The translations under genes and the position numbers were made by a program. This document shows, one piece after another, positions 44,464 to 56,116 of a stretch of DNA of 64,000 nt. The notes under the pieces were generated by a model. That model saw only the letters and a list, made by a program, of their open reading frames with translations. It ran no database searches and was not told where the DNA came from. Every line of letters begins with the position of its first letter. Within the stretch, counting starts at the first letter, position 1. Source of the DNA: Cylindrodendrum hubeiense (lineage: Eukaryota; Ascomycota; Sordariomycetes; Hypocreales; Nectriaceae); NCBI GenBank assembly GCA_014621425.1, contig JAANBB010000137.1, positions 1-64,000 on the forward strand. Reading direction: 5' to 3'.

Positions 44464-46059
44464 CAGATTGATTAAATTGGATCAATCCACACTAATTGGA
44501 AAAGTCAGAGGGAATAGCATCATGCAACCCTACTTTTTGACAAAAGCAGAAAATTCATCCGGTTTAGGACCACGCTGTGGGTGACTAAAACGCCGGGCCT
44601 CTTCGTCACCTCTGCGCGTGGTATTTCACTTGCGCCACTTTATCGCCTAATAACTCGTTCAATTGAAGTCACTCAAAAAAAGGTGAGGCAATGCAGGTAC
44701 ACGTCGGGGCGAATAATCTGCTCCCTTTCTCGTAGAGACTGTACTGTTGTGACTCGGGAAGATCTCTAGGTGAGCTGTCATGTGGTGTCACGGCTGACCA
44801 CATGGTCGGGACAGGCCCATGTCTTTTCTTACCGGACTAGCTTTGATCCGACAGATCGCATCGCCAAGACGCCGCCGATCGGGAGTGATCGTGACCGGAG
44901 TAACGATGGGTGCTTGGCGTGGGTCCCGCATGATCCTGCGTGAAAGAGCCCTGTAGCACCCTAGATAGAGCCTACATATACTCCTCAGTCATCACCATGT
45001 TCACATAATCGACTTATTTATCGGCGATGAACTTAGTCATGGCTTGATCTGGGCCCCAGCTCTTGGAATAGCTGCCGCCGAGCCGCGCGCATCCCTGCTA
45101 TTACTGTTACTATTGCTGTGGCCGTGGTTGCACTACTGAAGCAGCCAACCGTCGTCTGTGTTCTTCTTCTGCTGCTGCTGTTAGTGCGCTGGTGGGAAAT
45201 TGGAGCCAGAATCTAACAGCAGGCCCAGCTCAATGGTTGGACCTTCAAGTGGGGCGCGCAATAGTCTAGGGTAGGCCCTATCGAATAATCACGACCAAGG
45301 CAGCTTTAGTTCAGGAACAAAGAGTGGCATGGAGAGTTCTCAGTGTAATATGAACTACAACTGTACTGTACAATATCTCACAAGTAAGTCCATCTGTCCA
45401 AGTTCAATACAAAGCACAGCACACTATCCCTATAGCACGTGACGGACATTCATTGTTCTTGCACCGCCACTTTTTGTCACGGTCGCGCCACCCTGTAGTC
45501 CTTCCGACCCAATCAAGCCAACCACGATCGAACTGTGCTATGATACAACGAGCCGTAGCGAACCTAAGTACAATTTGATGAGAAGCAAGATCGCCCAATC
45601 GAGCATAGCCTAGTAGATCTTGGAGCCTTTCATCTTGCATACAACACCCCGTCTTGCTAATTTACCCCGTGCACTGGGAGGCGTCAGCGACCCACCCCGC
45701 CCATAGCGCTGTGCATGTGAAAGGCGGGTCGGTTGAGAGGGCCTCATAGGTGAAGTGGATCGCCCAGTATCTTGAACTTTCCATGGCGTGTTTATATTGT
45801 TACTTGCTGGGATAAGAGCGATTTATGAATCTATTCTCTGACCACAGGTAATGTCTTCTTCCAAAGCACAGAGTAACGTAATCAGCGTCGCTCAGTCGCC
45901 CTAGCAATCTTGCAGCAGGTGAAGCTACTGGAGGTCACTGTCAGCGATTGAATTCCTAGCCAAATGTTTCAAGTTTCGGTTACAAGATAAAAAAATAATA
46001 CAGAGTACACGTTTGTAAAATAAATTTAAGATTGCGTGGCTTTTCTGCAATCATCTAGT

Positions 46060-47709
46060 TTACTCTATGAGCGCCCAAAGCCCGCTCACAATCTTACCCC
46101 TCTTAGGAAGGGGCTGCTCAGCCTCCATCACCTCGCTTAGACCCTCCTGCATATCAATTTCTGCCGGGTCTCTACACCACGAGTCGCTGTGATGATAGAT
46201 ACGATGGGCAAAGTATATGACAAGGAAGGCCACGATGCCAATATATGCCGTGAGAAAAGAACCAATAGACCACTTTGAAGGGAAGAACACTTCGAACCCG
46301 TTAATCAAGAGCAGAACCACCGAAGCCGCCGACCCGGCATATATTCCCCAGGGCTGAACACGCGATCGGTATGGCGACTCAAGCCCCTGGCATTCAATCG
46401 TCTTCCGGTATCTAGCGTAGACCACACCGCAGCAAATCCAACTGATGTACCCAGAGGTGTTGGTCACGTTGATGAGCCAATTGAACACAGTCAAACTGCT
46501 GCTAGAAAGGCTGAGATACGCCAATACGCTGAAACTAGCGCTGGCAGCAACGGCATAATACGGAAGCCCGTAGCCGTTGCAGCGCTTAAAGATAGCTGGG
46601 GCATTCCCAGCTACTGCAAGGGAGTAGAGGTTTCGAGACGACGAGTAGAGGAAGGCATTTCCAGCTGTGGATGCCGACAGGATAATTAGGGCGTTGACAA
46701 TACTGTCAAGGGCGGGAATCCCCGCATTCTTGATGGCAATGACAAACGGGGAACGGGCAGCCCCGGAAGCCTCGAGGCGGGGATCGTTTGATGGACAGAC
46801 GACACCAATTCCGATCACAGTCGGGATGAAGAGAATAATGAGGCGCCAAAGGTAACGGCGTGCAGCCCGAGGCAGATTGCGTCGAGGCGACTGCATCTCT
46901 CCGGCAGTGACGATGAGCTGCTCAGGGGCGAGGACAAACGCGAAAGATGCGAGCACAAATGACTGCAGCAAGGCAATGAACCGACCGAGGCCACCCACCT
47001 CGATGTATTCCCTCACTGCCCCAGGGTTATTCCAGTAACGGAACCCCAATCGATCATGATTCGGACCGCCGCCGAAAAATAGGATGACGGAGAGGAAGAT
47101 TAGCTTGAGGATCAGGATTATTTTCATCCCGGCGGACCAGAATTCAGTTTCTCCAAAGACTTGGACGGGCAAGAAGTTGAGCACGACGATGACGACGAGG
47201 AGTATCGTAATCCAGACCGCTGGATTGACCGAAGGGTTCCAATAGTCGATGAGGAGAGTGACGGCGACAAGCTCATACAGAACGAGGATGCCAAGAGAGT
47301 ACCAGTAAAGATATCCCATGGCGAAGCCTAGACTCCGAGAGACGTACTTGTGACCATAGTAGCTCATGGTGCCACCAGGGACAGGCAGGTAGGTGGCTAT
47401 TTCGGCTATGCCAGTCATGATGCAATAGACGAGGATGGACAGGACCCCATATGAGACCAGCAGGAAACCGGGCCCACCAACGCGAAGGACTTGGGCTGTG
47501 CCAAGAAACAGCGATGTGCCGATGGCACCACCAATGGCAATCATTTGGGAGTGACGAGGTTTGAAGCCTCGACGGGTTTCCTCGTTTCTCTGCAAATCTT
47601 GGGTGCCATTCTGAATCGTCTCAACACGACTAAGGTCATACCCGAGGTGAGGTTTAGACTGGGCCTCGCCGAGGTCTGCTGACTTCGCAGGGTCCTCACG
47701 AGCGGACAT
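46060..47709 (-). CDS. Amino-acid permease (APC superfamily, YAT type)
   Basis: Single exon, 549 residues with about twelve hydrophobic segments. The N-terminal signature is GFKPRHSQMIAIGGAIGTSLF, followed by LVSYGVLSILVYCIMTGIAEIATYLPVPG and the FGETEFW and GGGPNHDRLGFRYW motifs typical of fungal YAT amino-acid permeases. The plasma-membrane importer takes up amino acids with protons. Substrate is not predictable from the sequence; relatives cover general, dicarboxylic and proline uptake. It is a clear paralogue of the permease at 56117, with the same motifs and spacing but many substitutions, so the duplication is old. No metabolic gene adjoins it. Confidence 0.92.
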   Translation of the reverse strand: MSAREDPAKSADLGEAQSKPHLGYDLSRVETIQNGTQDLQRNEETRRGFKPRHSQMIAIGGAIGTSLFLGTAQVLRVGGPGFLLVSYGVLSILVYCIMTGIAEIATYLPVPGGTMSYYGHKYVSRSLGFAMGYLYWYSLGILVLYELVAVTLLIDYWNPSVNPAVWITILLVVIVVLNFLPVQVFGETEFWSAGMKIILILKLIFLSVILFFGGGPNHDRLGFRYWNNPGAVREYIEVGGLGRFIALLQSFVLASFAFVLAPEQLIVTAGEMQSPRRNLPRAARRYLWRLIILFIPTVIGIGVVCPSNDPRLEASGAARSPFVIAIKNAGIPALDSIVNALIILSASTAGNAFLYSSSRNLYSLAVAGNAPAIFKRCNGYGLPYYAVAASASFSVLAYLSLSSSSLTVFNWLINVTNTSGYISWICCGVVYARYRKTIECQGLESPYRSRVQPWGIYAGSAASVVLLLINGFEVFFPSKWSIGSFLTAYIGIVAFLVIYFAHRIYHHSDSWCRDPAEIDMQEGLSEVMEAEQPLPKRGKIVSGLWALIE

Positions 47710-49701
47710 TTTGCCTTTTGGCGTGAAAGGGGAGGATGGCTTATTGGGATGGCTTTTCCCGAGGGATAGGCAATGCAGAGAAATGTAATAAAATGGATTT
47801 GGATAATGAGAGAACTGGAGAATTGCCTGGCTAGAGGCTGCATTATATCTCGTTCGGAGCTCGTGGTCAAAGACGGACTCGAATCATGGCACCATCACTG
47901 ATCGCACTGCTGCTTTCCTAATGCAGCGCCACCTGCCTCCTTGGGGCTACCTGGAACTCTATGAAATTCGAAGTCTCGGTGAGGATAAGAATTATCCCAG
48001 ATTAGGGCAATATGCCTTACCCCGGAATACGGGGATGTGGTATCGAATCATGTTTATTGGAGGGCGCTATGGGCGGGAGGCTAGATGGGTCGTGTTGGCA
48101 TGGAGGTGTAGGTCGGGCTTCGGAGATGACAATCGGTTAATGCTGGACAATGTCTGGGGAATCCATTACCTCATGGGCTGTTCGCTAGTATCTAATAGAC
48201 AATCGGGATTGACTCGGCTTCGCAGATATCAGTCAGTACTTGGAAATATCCACAATCTTTGCTCCTTGATTGTCGAAGCTGGGGGGATATCTTGACTTTA
48301 CAAACCTCAGGCTCACGTACCGCGAGCCACGTGCAGGGGCCAGCAGCCTGCGATTAGCCATGGCGCAGATAACGCACCAGCATCGCCGCGGTTGACGCCT
48401 GTGTTGTCAAACGTCGTTTATGGAACGGTGGCCACGCGACCAGAACTGGTCGTTGTCGCGTCTGAAGTCAATCTCTTCCTCGATTCTGGCGGGGGGCTAT
48501 TTTTGATATAAACGCCGAGCTCGTGTTGCCCGTTCAAACGGTAGGGCAGGTAGGAAGGAGATTGCTGAGACCATCACCCGACAGGTTGAAAAAGCTGCCT
48601 GCGTCTACTCAGGAGCCCGATTCACGTGGGATGTGCCACATGTGCCTGAGATGAGGGTCTGGAGCCAGGCGTGACAAATGCTCGGGACTGGCGGATGAAA
48701 CTCTGCATTTTGCCGACGGCCAGGCCTACTCATTACTGTACTCTGCAAGCGCTGACACTGGCTTTCGCTCCCGCCACCTTCACCGCCATTGCCTCAACCA
48801 CAGGCGGCCGACGATGCTGACAGCGGCGGCCATGTCCCCACACGCGTGGAGCTTAAGCGAAATAAGACTCCCAGATAGACTCGGGAGCAGGGACGATTCT
48901 GCGGCTTCGAAACAAGCCGCTGGGAAACATGGCATAGGCGGATGGGGAACCCTTGCAACGCGTCTTGGCGATGCGACTGCGCCCGACCGTTTTGTCCGAC
49001 CCGCCATCCGCCCGGATCAGAGCGCCTCCGGGGGCTTGGCCGCCGCGGTTAGCGCTGCCAGAGGATGACCTGCGGTTATTTTTAGGGCGCGTCAGAGGCG
49101 CGGCGGCCACTCACAGGGCGTGCTCAGCGTGCTCCGCCACACACCACCACTGCGGCAGCTAATAACACACAGCACTAACACACACAACGCACACACACGC
49201 TCTTTCTCTCTATGTTCTCTCCACTAATTCCCAGCGATGAGGTACCCCTGGCATCCCGTCGCGCCAATGACAGCCCGTCGCGCCCCGCGTCAGCCGGGAT
49301 GGCGGCCGCGGAAGTCTGACGTGCCGAAGCCCAAGCCATGTGGCAGATGAGTATCTTTGGCATCACACAGCGTCCAGTGTGTAATCCTTACTCACTGGGC
49401 CCTGGCCGCAGCAGGAGCCGACATGTTCGTCTGCCTTCCTTGGGGGCGGGACGATCATACATAAGAATCGTTTCGTTCCGCCTTGGAAACGAAACATTAT
49501 CACACAGCATCACCATCACAACAACCACCACAACAACTCACATTCACACTTACACTCACACTCATCTTCTCCATCTCCATCTCCATCCACACTTTACTAC
49601 CAACTACTCCACTTTATACACTCTACACTCTACTCTCAACTACTTCACTTTCTACACTTCAACACCACAACTCCACAACTCCACAACAACCAATCTTCAA
49701 C
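47710..49701. other. Intergenic between divergent permease and cupin genes
   Basis: About 2 kb. The left end is the permease promoter. The centre (48,780-49,150) is GC-rich with overlapping open frames on both strands but no recognisable protein. The right end is the cupin promoter and its G-free leader. Confidence 0.4.
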
Positions 49702-49703
49702 AT
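49508..49703 (+). promoter_or_regulatory. 196-nt G-free 5' leader of the cupin gene
   Basis: Not one G occurs on the plus strand from 49508 up to the G of the start codon at 49704. The stretch is made of A, C and T, with CA- and CT-rich runs such as CAACAACCACC and CATCTCCATCTCC. If transcribed it can contain no upstream AUG and no G-C pairs, so it should be an open, scanning-friendly leader. Confidence 0.8.
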
Positions 49704-50489
49704 GCAGTTCTCCGTCGCCACCATTTCCGCCATCCTGGCTTTCACCTCATTCGCTTCTGCTGCTCCCCGTAACACCCGCCGCGGTGGCTACCCCCAAGAG
49801 CTCAGCTTGACTGCCCAGCTCCAGCTCGCCGACACGTAAGTACAACCCCACTCCTATTTCCCTTCTTCACACACAGCGACTAACATACTCTCTCCAGTGC
49901 TGTCGACCGCTTTGCTCTTCTCGGCGATGACCAGTTCGTCTTCGACTTCAACCAGGAGCAGCCCAACCCCGGTGCCGGTGGCCAGCTCGTCGCCGCCAAC
50001 CGCAAGACCTTCCCTGCTCTTGTCGGCACCGGTGCTGGTATGGCTTTCGGCCGCGTTGACGCCTGCGGCATGAACACACTCCACGTCCACCCCCGCTCTG
50101 CCGAGCTCCAGATTGTCACCTCCGGCCGCCTCATCACCGAGATGGTCCCTGAGAATGGAGTCAACGACAAAGACGGAAAGCGCCGTGTCATTCGCACCGA
50201 GCTTGGCCCCAACATGATGACTCCCTTCTACCAGGGCTCTGTCCACACCCAGTTCAACCCCGACTGCCACCCCGCCACCTTCATTGCCGCCTTCGCCTCT
50301 GAGGACTTCGGTGCCGGCCAGGTTCAGGATGAGACCTTCGCTCTCAGCGATGATGTTATCGCCGCTACCTTCGGCCAGAGCATCGCCGGCGAGGACATCG
50401 ACCGTGTCCGCAAGGCCATCCCCAAGAGCATCGCTCTCGGTGTTGACGCTTGCCTCCAGAAGTGTGGCATCCAGAAGCGCGCTATCTAA
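49702..50489 (+). CDS. Secreted cupin, spherulin-1A/germin-like
   Basis: Two exons, 49702-49835 and 49898-50489 (62-nt intron with GTAAGT and CAG ends, phase 2), give 241 residues. It has a signal peptide (MQFSVATISAILAFTSFASA) and a possible basic processing site (RNTRRGG). The single cupin domain has motif 1 in NTLHVHPRSAELQIVTSG (two His and Glu as metal ligands) and motif 2 in GSVHTQFNPDCHPATF (His ligand). Codon use is almost uniformly C-ending, and the leader is G-free, both typical of very highly expressed fungal genes. The family includes Physarum spherulin-1A and many abundant extracellular fungal proteins; enzymatic activity is usually unknown. Confidence 0.92.
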
Positions 50490-50964
50490 GATGGTGCACT
50501 GATACATCTTTCTCTTTCTCTTTCCACTTTTGTTTACTTTAGACTTGCATCAACATGGCGCTGGGGTTCACATACAGCATAGCATAGCATGGCATATCAT
50601 CGAGCGAGCATTCTGTTTTTGGTTTTGTTTTGTTTTCTTATTTTGGCATTAAAATATCCACTGGATACAGCATGGTACATAGCATTTAGATATTTATAGA
50701 TCGGCTTTTGCCTTCAACTTGATTCTTCCTTCATGCATGTCAGGCCGCTTCTGTGTCATTATTGGTTACAGCCTCTAAGAGGAAGACTGTCATCCCGAAA
50801 TAGGTCTACTCCCAACCTAATGCGGCTTCGAATCCTTCCTTCCGCAGGTGACGATTGCCGCTTCATCCGAGTAGCACCGTACCTATTTTTGGTCCAATGT
50901 CTATACATTTCTAATCATGGAAAAGTAGATGTTTCAGAATAGATAAAATTAATATTAATACATA
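50490..50964. other. Intergenic between convergent genes
   Basis: 3' flanks of the cupin and 7TM genes, with T-rich stretches. No gene was seen. Confidence 0.4.
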
Positions 50965-52100
50965 TTACGTCGGTCTGGACACCTGTCGAATGACATTCTC
51001 GTATAGCTGTTCTGTACTGTCATTATCGGCAGTACCCAAGGTAGAACTTTCCATGTCTATCTTCGTTGTGACCCTAATCTCGTTTTGTTCAAGATCTCGG
51101 GGCATTGATGTCTCTGTTGAAACGATAGTGATGGGTTTCACGTCATCCATGTGTATTGCTCCTGGCATGGTTGAAGCGCGCGACTTTTTGTTGGCTGTTC
51201 GCGTCCGACTGCCAGAGAGCTCCACGAAGCCACCCGTATTGTGGTTTGTGGCAGACCCAGAGTTGTTCGTCCCACGATGCTGGACAAAGTCAATGAGCTC
51301 GCCTAGCACTGCGAATTCTAGCTTGAGCTTGATGCTGTAGACGACAACCTTGATTCCTTGCTCCCAGACAAAGTAACTTTTGTACTCGATCGCCAGAAGA
51401 CCGATGTCCATGATGACGATGAAGACGTTAATAGCGCAGAGGTGCCACATGAATCGTCGTTTGCTTCCGAAAGCCGTCTTGAGGATATCCACTGTCTTCC
51501 AGATGTATAAACCGGAGAGGATGAACTCCTGAAGGCAGAAGCAAGTCATCTGGACCTTTTCGAGGACATTGAACACGGCGTTGAAGCCAGCCTTTGTCTG
51601 AGCTGGACTGTAGCTGGATCCGAATAAGAGAACCGTGATCGATATATGCCAAACAACACCATTGAAGATAATTATTCCAAGGACACCACGGAGGATTCTG
51701 GCGTCATTTATAACCAAGTGCAGTCGCGAATATAAGACCACAGATTGACCTGTGACCACCAGAACCCAGCCGATAGAATCGATGATCATGCCGATCCAGT
51801 CGTAGGTCAAGTCGAAGTAGACGATGATCCAACCTACGCAGTAAGGAATCGCACCAAAAGACGCAAGGAGAATACTCCAGAAGTAGAGACCGGTGCGCTT
51901 TTTGAACGTGATGAAGATGAGACCGAGGAGTTCAAAGGCATTGTATAACGCTAGAGTCGAGCAGACCTGTCAGGATTTTGTTAGAGTAACCAGGATGATG
52001 GGACTGAATGGAAGCATACAATGACCAGGACAGATTCAGGGTCGTAGCTCTGCGGAGTCCTTCGGACAAGGCTGCCATTGCTGGTGTTTGGCAACAGCAT
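50965..52100 (-). CDS. Seven-TM integral membrane protein of unknown function
   Basis: Two exons, 52100-52020 and 51966-50965 (53-nt intron, phase 0), give 360 residues. The short extracellular N-terminus (MLLPNTSNGSLVRRTPQSYD) leads to about seven hydrophobic segments. Recognisable stretches are LALYNAFELLGLIFITFKKRTGLYFW, PYCVGWIIVYFDLTYDW, VTGQSVVLYSRLHLV, QMTCFCLQEFILSGLYIWKT and a final cytosolic tail of about 110 polar residues. I recognise it as a widespread fungal 7TM family of unknown role; the layout is receptor-like. No Cys-rich CFEM domain is present, so it is not a classic Pth11 receptor. Confidence 0.8.
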
Positions 52101-54546
52101 TCTCCTCGTTGAGGCGGAAGCCTCCTTGTGGAGTCCCCGAACGGTAATTCAAGACGTAGGGTCAATGCGACGATGAAGACGCACAGTCCGAGAACAAAGT
52201 ATGATGGAGTGGAACGTCTGCCTGTCGCTCGGTGGGGCTCCCGCAGTTAAGAGGCCGATTCTCAGACGCAGAGGCACTCCTGATCTACCAAATTAGTCGC
52301 TACTAGCGGAATCCGGGGCTCCTTTCTGGAGAACGCGGGGGAGGGGCTTCCCCAGAGTGCCTCACATGCACCCGTACATGATGCGGTGCTCGAGTCAGGT
52401 CCCGGGCTCAATTGACGGGGCAAGAAATGCCATCACCAACTCCCTTCCAGAAGACGACATGTTGGGATATCTTGCCCGAGAGTGTTGCGGGGCAGCTGAA
52501 GCATTACGTCGGCATCCTTGTCTTCGACCCCAAGCTACAGACGTGATTTGACCAGCGCTTGCCACGGGGCTGGCATTTTTGGGGAAGCGAACAAATCGGG
52601 GCCGCCCCGGGACGCCATAGCGCCGATCGACGCATTGCTGGATTGAGAAAAGATGTCTGATTCTCGAATTGGGAAACAATCCGCATGTAGCAATTCCCAC
52701 CGGTACTAAACACCATCGTTGATTAATAACTGCAGCTCTTCCCAACCAACATGACGAAAACATGTGCTGAAATCACTCGGCTTCACCTCTTGAGTCAGGC
52801 ACCGCCGCCAGAGGCGCCTGGCCCCATGGATCATGTCCATATTGCTTGTTGACTTTGGACGAGCTGAATAGTGGCTAATTTCCTCCTTTCCCTCGTGCAA
52901 CACACACATTTTATTATGTGTAGACTGGGTACACTGGAGATGCTGCATCCTTGTGAGAAAGAGGGCGTCTTCCAGCATGTCATCCAGATGATGGAAGGTC
53001 CTTGCACGGTGACGTTGTGCCACTACTTGAGATCGTACTCCGCGAGATCTTTGAGTACCTTGTCGCCAGATTAGATGGCCTGCTGTGCAGTTTTAGGCGT
53101 TCAAGAGAGTAGAATCATAAGGCAGTATAAGATGTACTAATTTCACAGATAAATCCGTCTAGGGTAAAAGAATGGCCCGCCTAACTCCTTGTAGATTTGA
53201 TACTGCCATCCACCGTTCACAAAAAGAGATGGACTGCTCGGCAACGTCGTGGCCCGGGGCAAGTACCTGTACTATCTTCTAGCCGAGGAAATAGCGCCGT
53301 TGTTATTCCTTGGTATTATTCATGGCTAAGGCCTCGTATGGACGATTGAGGCGTAACCCCTGGAACGTGTGCCATGCGTTGTGGATGGTCACGCATGTGA
53401 TCGGGCTGCCGCTCGTGCCCTGGATCTGGAGCTGAGCGAACTGGGGAACCTGGGGAAGATGGGGGGCATGTGTGGAGCATGTTTTCAAGGCTCCACCGTG
53501 TGGAATGACGAGCCTTACAAAGTGGCTGCTACCTCACAGGCGATTTAGGCGACGAGCATCTGGATTCATGGCGAAAGTAACATGCTCGTATGCACCGAAT
53601 GTGTACCGATGTTCATGGGCAGTACACTCTCAATATCGGTTTATTCTCTAGGCTATATCTAGTAGGCTTCATTATCGTAGGTACTCACTTGTCAGAGACA
53701 GTTTGATGTTTGCAATGAGGTGACCTGAACATACTACCGGTTCGAGATCTAGAAGTACAATAAAAATAATGTTGAGCTTCTTCCATACCCAACATACACG
53801 TTCCTTGGAAGGCCACAAATATAGACCCAAGTAGGCGTTTTGACACTATTTCCGTTTTATTTTAAATGGTAGGCAGCATCATGGAGCACCCTTCTGGGCA
53901 TGCCATGGTCGGTCATGCACCTCTTTTCGGAGCACAGGCTAGGCACCGCTGGAGCACCTATTTAGCACGTAACACCCAGCGCGTAGTGCAGCGGGCCTCC
54001 GACACCCTATCAATGCTCATCACTCAGAGCGCCCGCTACATGATTGCATCCAGGTCGGGTCTGAGATACCAGCGAATTTATCTCACAAATTTATCTCACA
54101 AATTTTGCGAGAGCCCAGGAAGAATCTCGATAAGCAGCTCCATTAATCGCGTGCTTGATATAAAACTTGGAAAGATTTCCGTCATGAAAAGATTGTGGAA
54201 TTTGCTCCCTCGTGCGCTTATCCATTAGTCTTATCGTCTATCGATCCAACTGCAGCTCTAAAACGCGTTAGTTCGACGGAAATTCGAGCTGAAACGGGCG
54301 GAATTCTGAGCTACTTTTGGAAATCGTACAGATCCGTACTTGCAGCTGGGTTGGTGAAAGGCGTTCATCTGCTATGCTCACCGGAATTATTCGCTGCGGT
54401 ATTTCGTATAAAAACCTTGGACAATCTTTTAAAGGTATCGAGGCTCAGCTTGCATCGATCATTCATAGTAGGATACATGTCGGCAACTTGTCCTCAATTG
54501 ATCTTTCCCCTTCACCCTTTGTTTCAAATTACACCATCTTGCAACC
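52101..54546. other. Long intergenic region, 2.4 kb
   Basis: Promoter of the 7TM gene on the left and of the racemase-family gene on the right. No frame between them reads as a known protein. Confidence 0.4.
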
Positions 54547-55579
54547 ATGGCTATCTCAAAGATGATCAACATCGTCGGCGTGCATGCAGAGGGGGAGGTC
54601 GGCGACGTCATTGTCGGTGGTGTCCTTGATGTTCCCGGTAAGACCATGTTCGACAAGATGATGCACTTCTGGACAAAGGGCGATGAGCTGCGTCAGTTAT
54701 TGCTCAATGAGCCTCGAGGAAGACCCGCCAGGAATGTGAATTTAATTCTTCCTCCTTGCGCGAGCAGATGCAGGGTTCATTATTATGGAGAGCGAGGAAT
54801 ACGCCCCGATGTCAGGGTCCAACACCATTTGCACAACTACAGCTCTTCTGGAAACCGGAATGATCAAAATGGAGGAGCCTGTTACGACTTTTAATCTCGA
54901 TACTGCTGCTGGTCTTGTCACGGTCACTGCAGACTGCAAAGACGGCAAATGCAAGGCTGTTGCCTTTGACAATGTTCCTTCATTTGTTTTTGGTCTGGAC
55001 TACGAGGTCGATGTCCCAGGGCTTGGAAAGATTCCTGTTGACATTGCATGGGGAGGAATGCTCTACGCACTTGTCGACGTCAGCTACACTGGATTGGAAA
55101 TTAAGCCCGAGAACGCTGCCAAGTTGGTTGAATGCGGCGAGAGGATCAAAAAGGCTGTTCAAGCTAAATATGATCCCATTCACCCCGAGAACCCCGGTAT
55201 CCATGGTGTTTCAATCATCGTTCTTACTGGTCCTTTGGAGGACGACATAGATGGAGGGAAAAAGGCTATAAACACTGTGGTTGTCTCGCCTGGTCGACTC
55301 GATCGTAGCCCCTGCGGCACTGGGACCTGTGCTAGGATGGCTCAGTTGCACGCTCGCGGATTGCTCGCGGAGGGACAGACATTCCGCCATATCAGCGTCA
55401 CCGGGACGGAATTTCTGTGCAAGATCCGGGGCACTACAAAAGTGGGCGATCTTCCTGCTGTGCTTCCTACGGTTAAGGGGCGCGCATGGATCACTGGATT
55501 TCAGCAAGTCTCACTCGATGCCGAGGACCCCTTCCCTGTGGGCTATCGGGTGGGAGACATGTGGCATACACCTAGCTAG
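54547..55579 (+). pseudogene. Proline racemase-family gene, one frameshift
   Basis: Family-like sequence runs in one frame from the ATG at 54547 to about 54759 (..NLILPPC) and continues in another frame from 54761 (RADAGFIIMESEEY..) to the stop at 55579. Together these give about 343 codons, the usual family length, so one small indel near 54760 breaks an otherwise intact gene. No intron can explain it: GT..AG choices there are too short. Family members racemise proline, epimerise 4-hydroxyproline or dehydrate 3-hydroxyproline using two active-site positions. The second is Cys as usual (DRSPCGTGTC). The first is Ser in PMSGSNTIC, where racemases have Cys. It lies beside an amino-acid permease and a Zn2Cys6 regulator. 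An assembly error remains possible. Confidence 0.8.
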
Positions 55580-56116
55580 GTTCTATATTTTCGTTACATA
55601 GATATAAATCAAGAGTATTGATAAGATAAACCATCATCTACCACGTGAGGAAATTCTAAATAGTCTTATAGAGATAGTTAATATAATATAAAGCTGTGAT
55701 AGTTACAATTCTTGACAATTATTACTTACAGGAGTATATGCCACTCCAAGATTCACTACATTTAGTTATTATTACCACAAGAAGAAAAGACCCTCTCACA
55801 TTTGTCATACCCGGATACCACAAGTAAAGCTTGTGGATAGAGTTATGTGGAGTGGTCAACGTTGGCTGTGTGTTGGTTGTCACTTGAAATCTTGGGCTAG
55901 CTCAATCTACGGGGGAGTGTAGTCGTTTCAATATTAACGAAATATGAAAATCTTAAACAATTATGTTATATGATTAAAGAGCGAATTTGAATAGAAGGTT
56001 GAATTGAGATAAAATCAACTAATAGGCCGACCGTAACTGAGATGTGTATTCTTCCTCCACATCTGACGTTGACGAGTAGTTGCGGTTGATTGCAAGCGTT
56101 TCAGTTGCAGGGTTGA
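55580..56116. other. Intergenic between convergent genes, AT-rich
   Basis: 3' flanks of the racemase-family gene and the second permease. No gene was seen. Confidence 0.4.

Larger units (their letters stand above)
43898..46059. other. Intergenic: siderophore transporter promoter; permease 3' flank
   Basis: The left half carries the iron-type GATA sites. The rest, up to the 3' end of the minus-strand permease, shows no recognisable gene. Confidence 0.4.

Noticed and set aside
48780..49160. Overlapping open frames on both strands upstream of the cupin gene
   Set aside because: High GC explains the lack of stops; no domain is visible.
49854..50507. 217-codon minus-strand frame over the cupin gene
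   Set aside because: Antisense shadow of a heavily biased gene; the plus strand carries the signal peptide, intron and cupin motifs.
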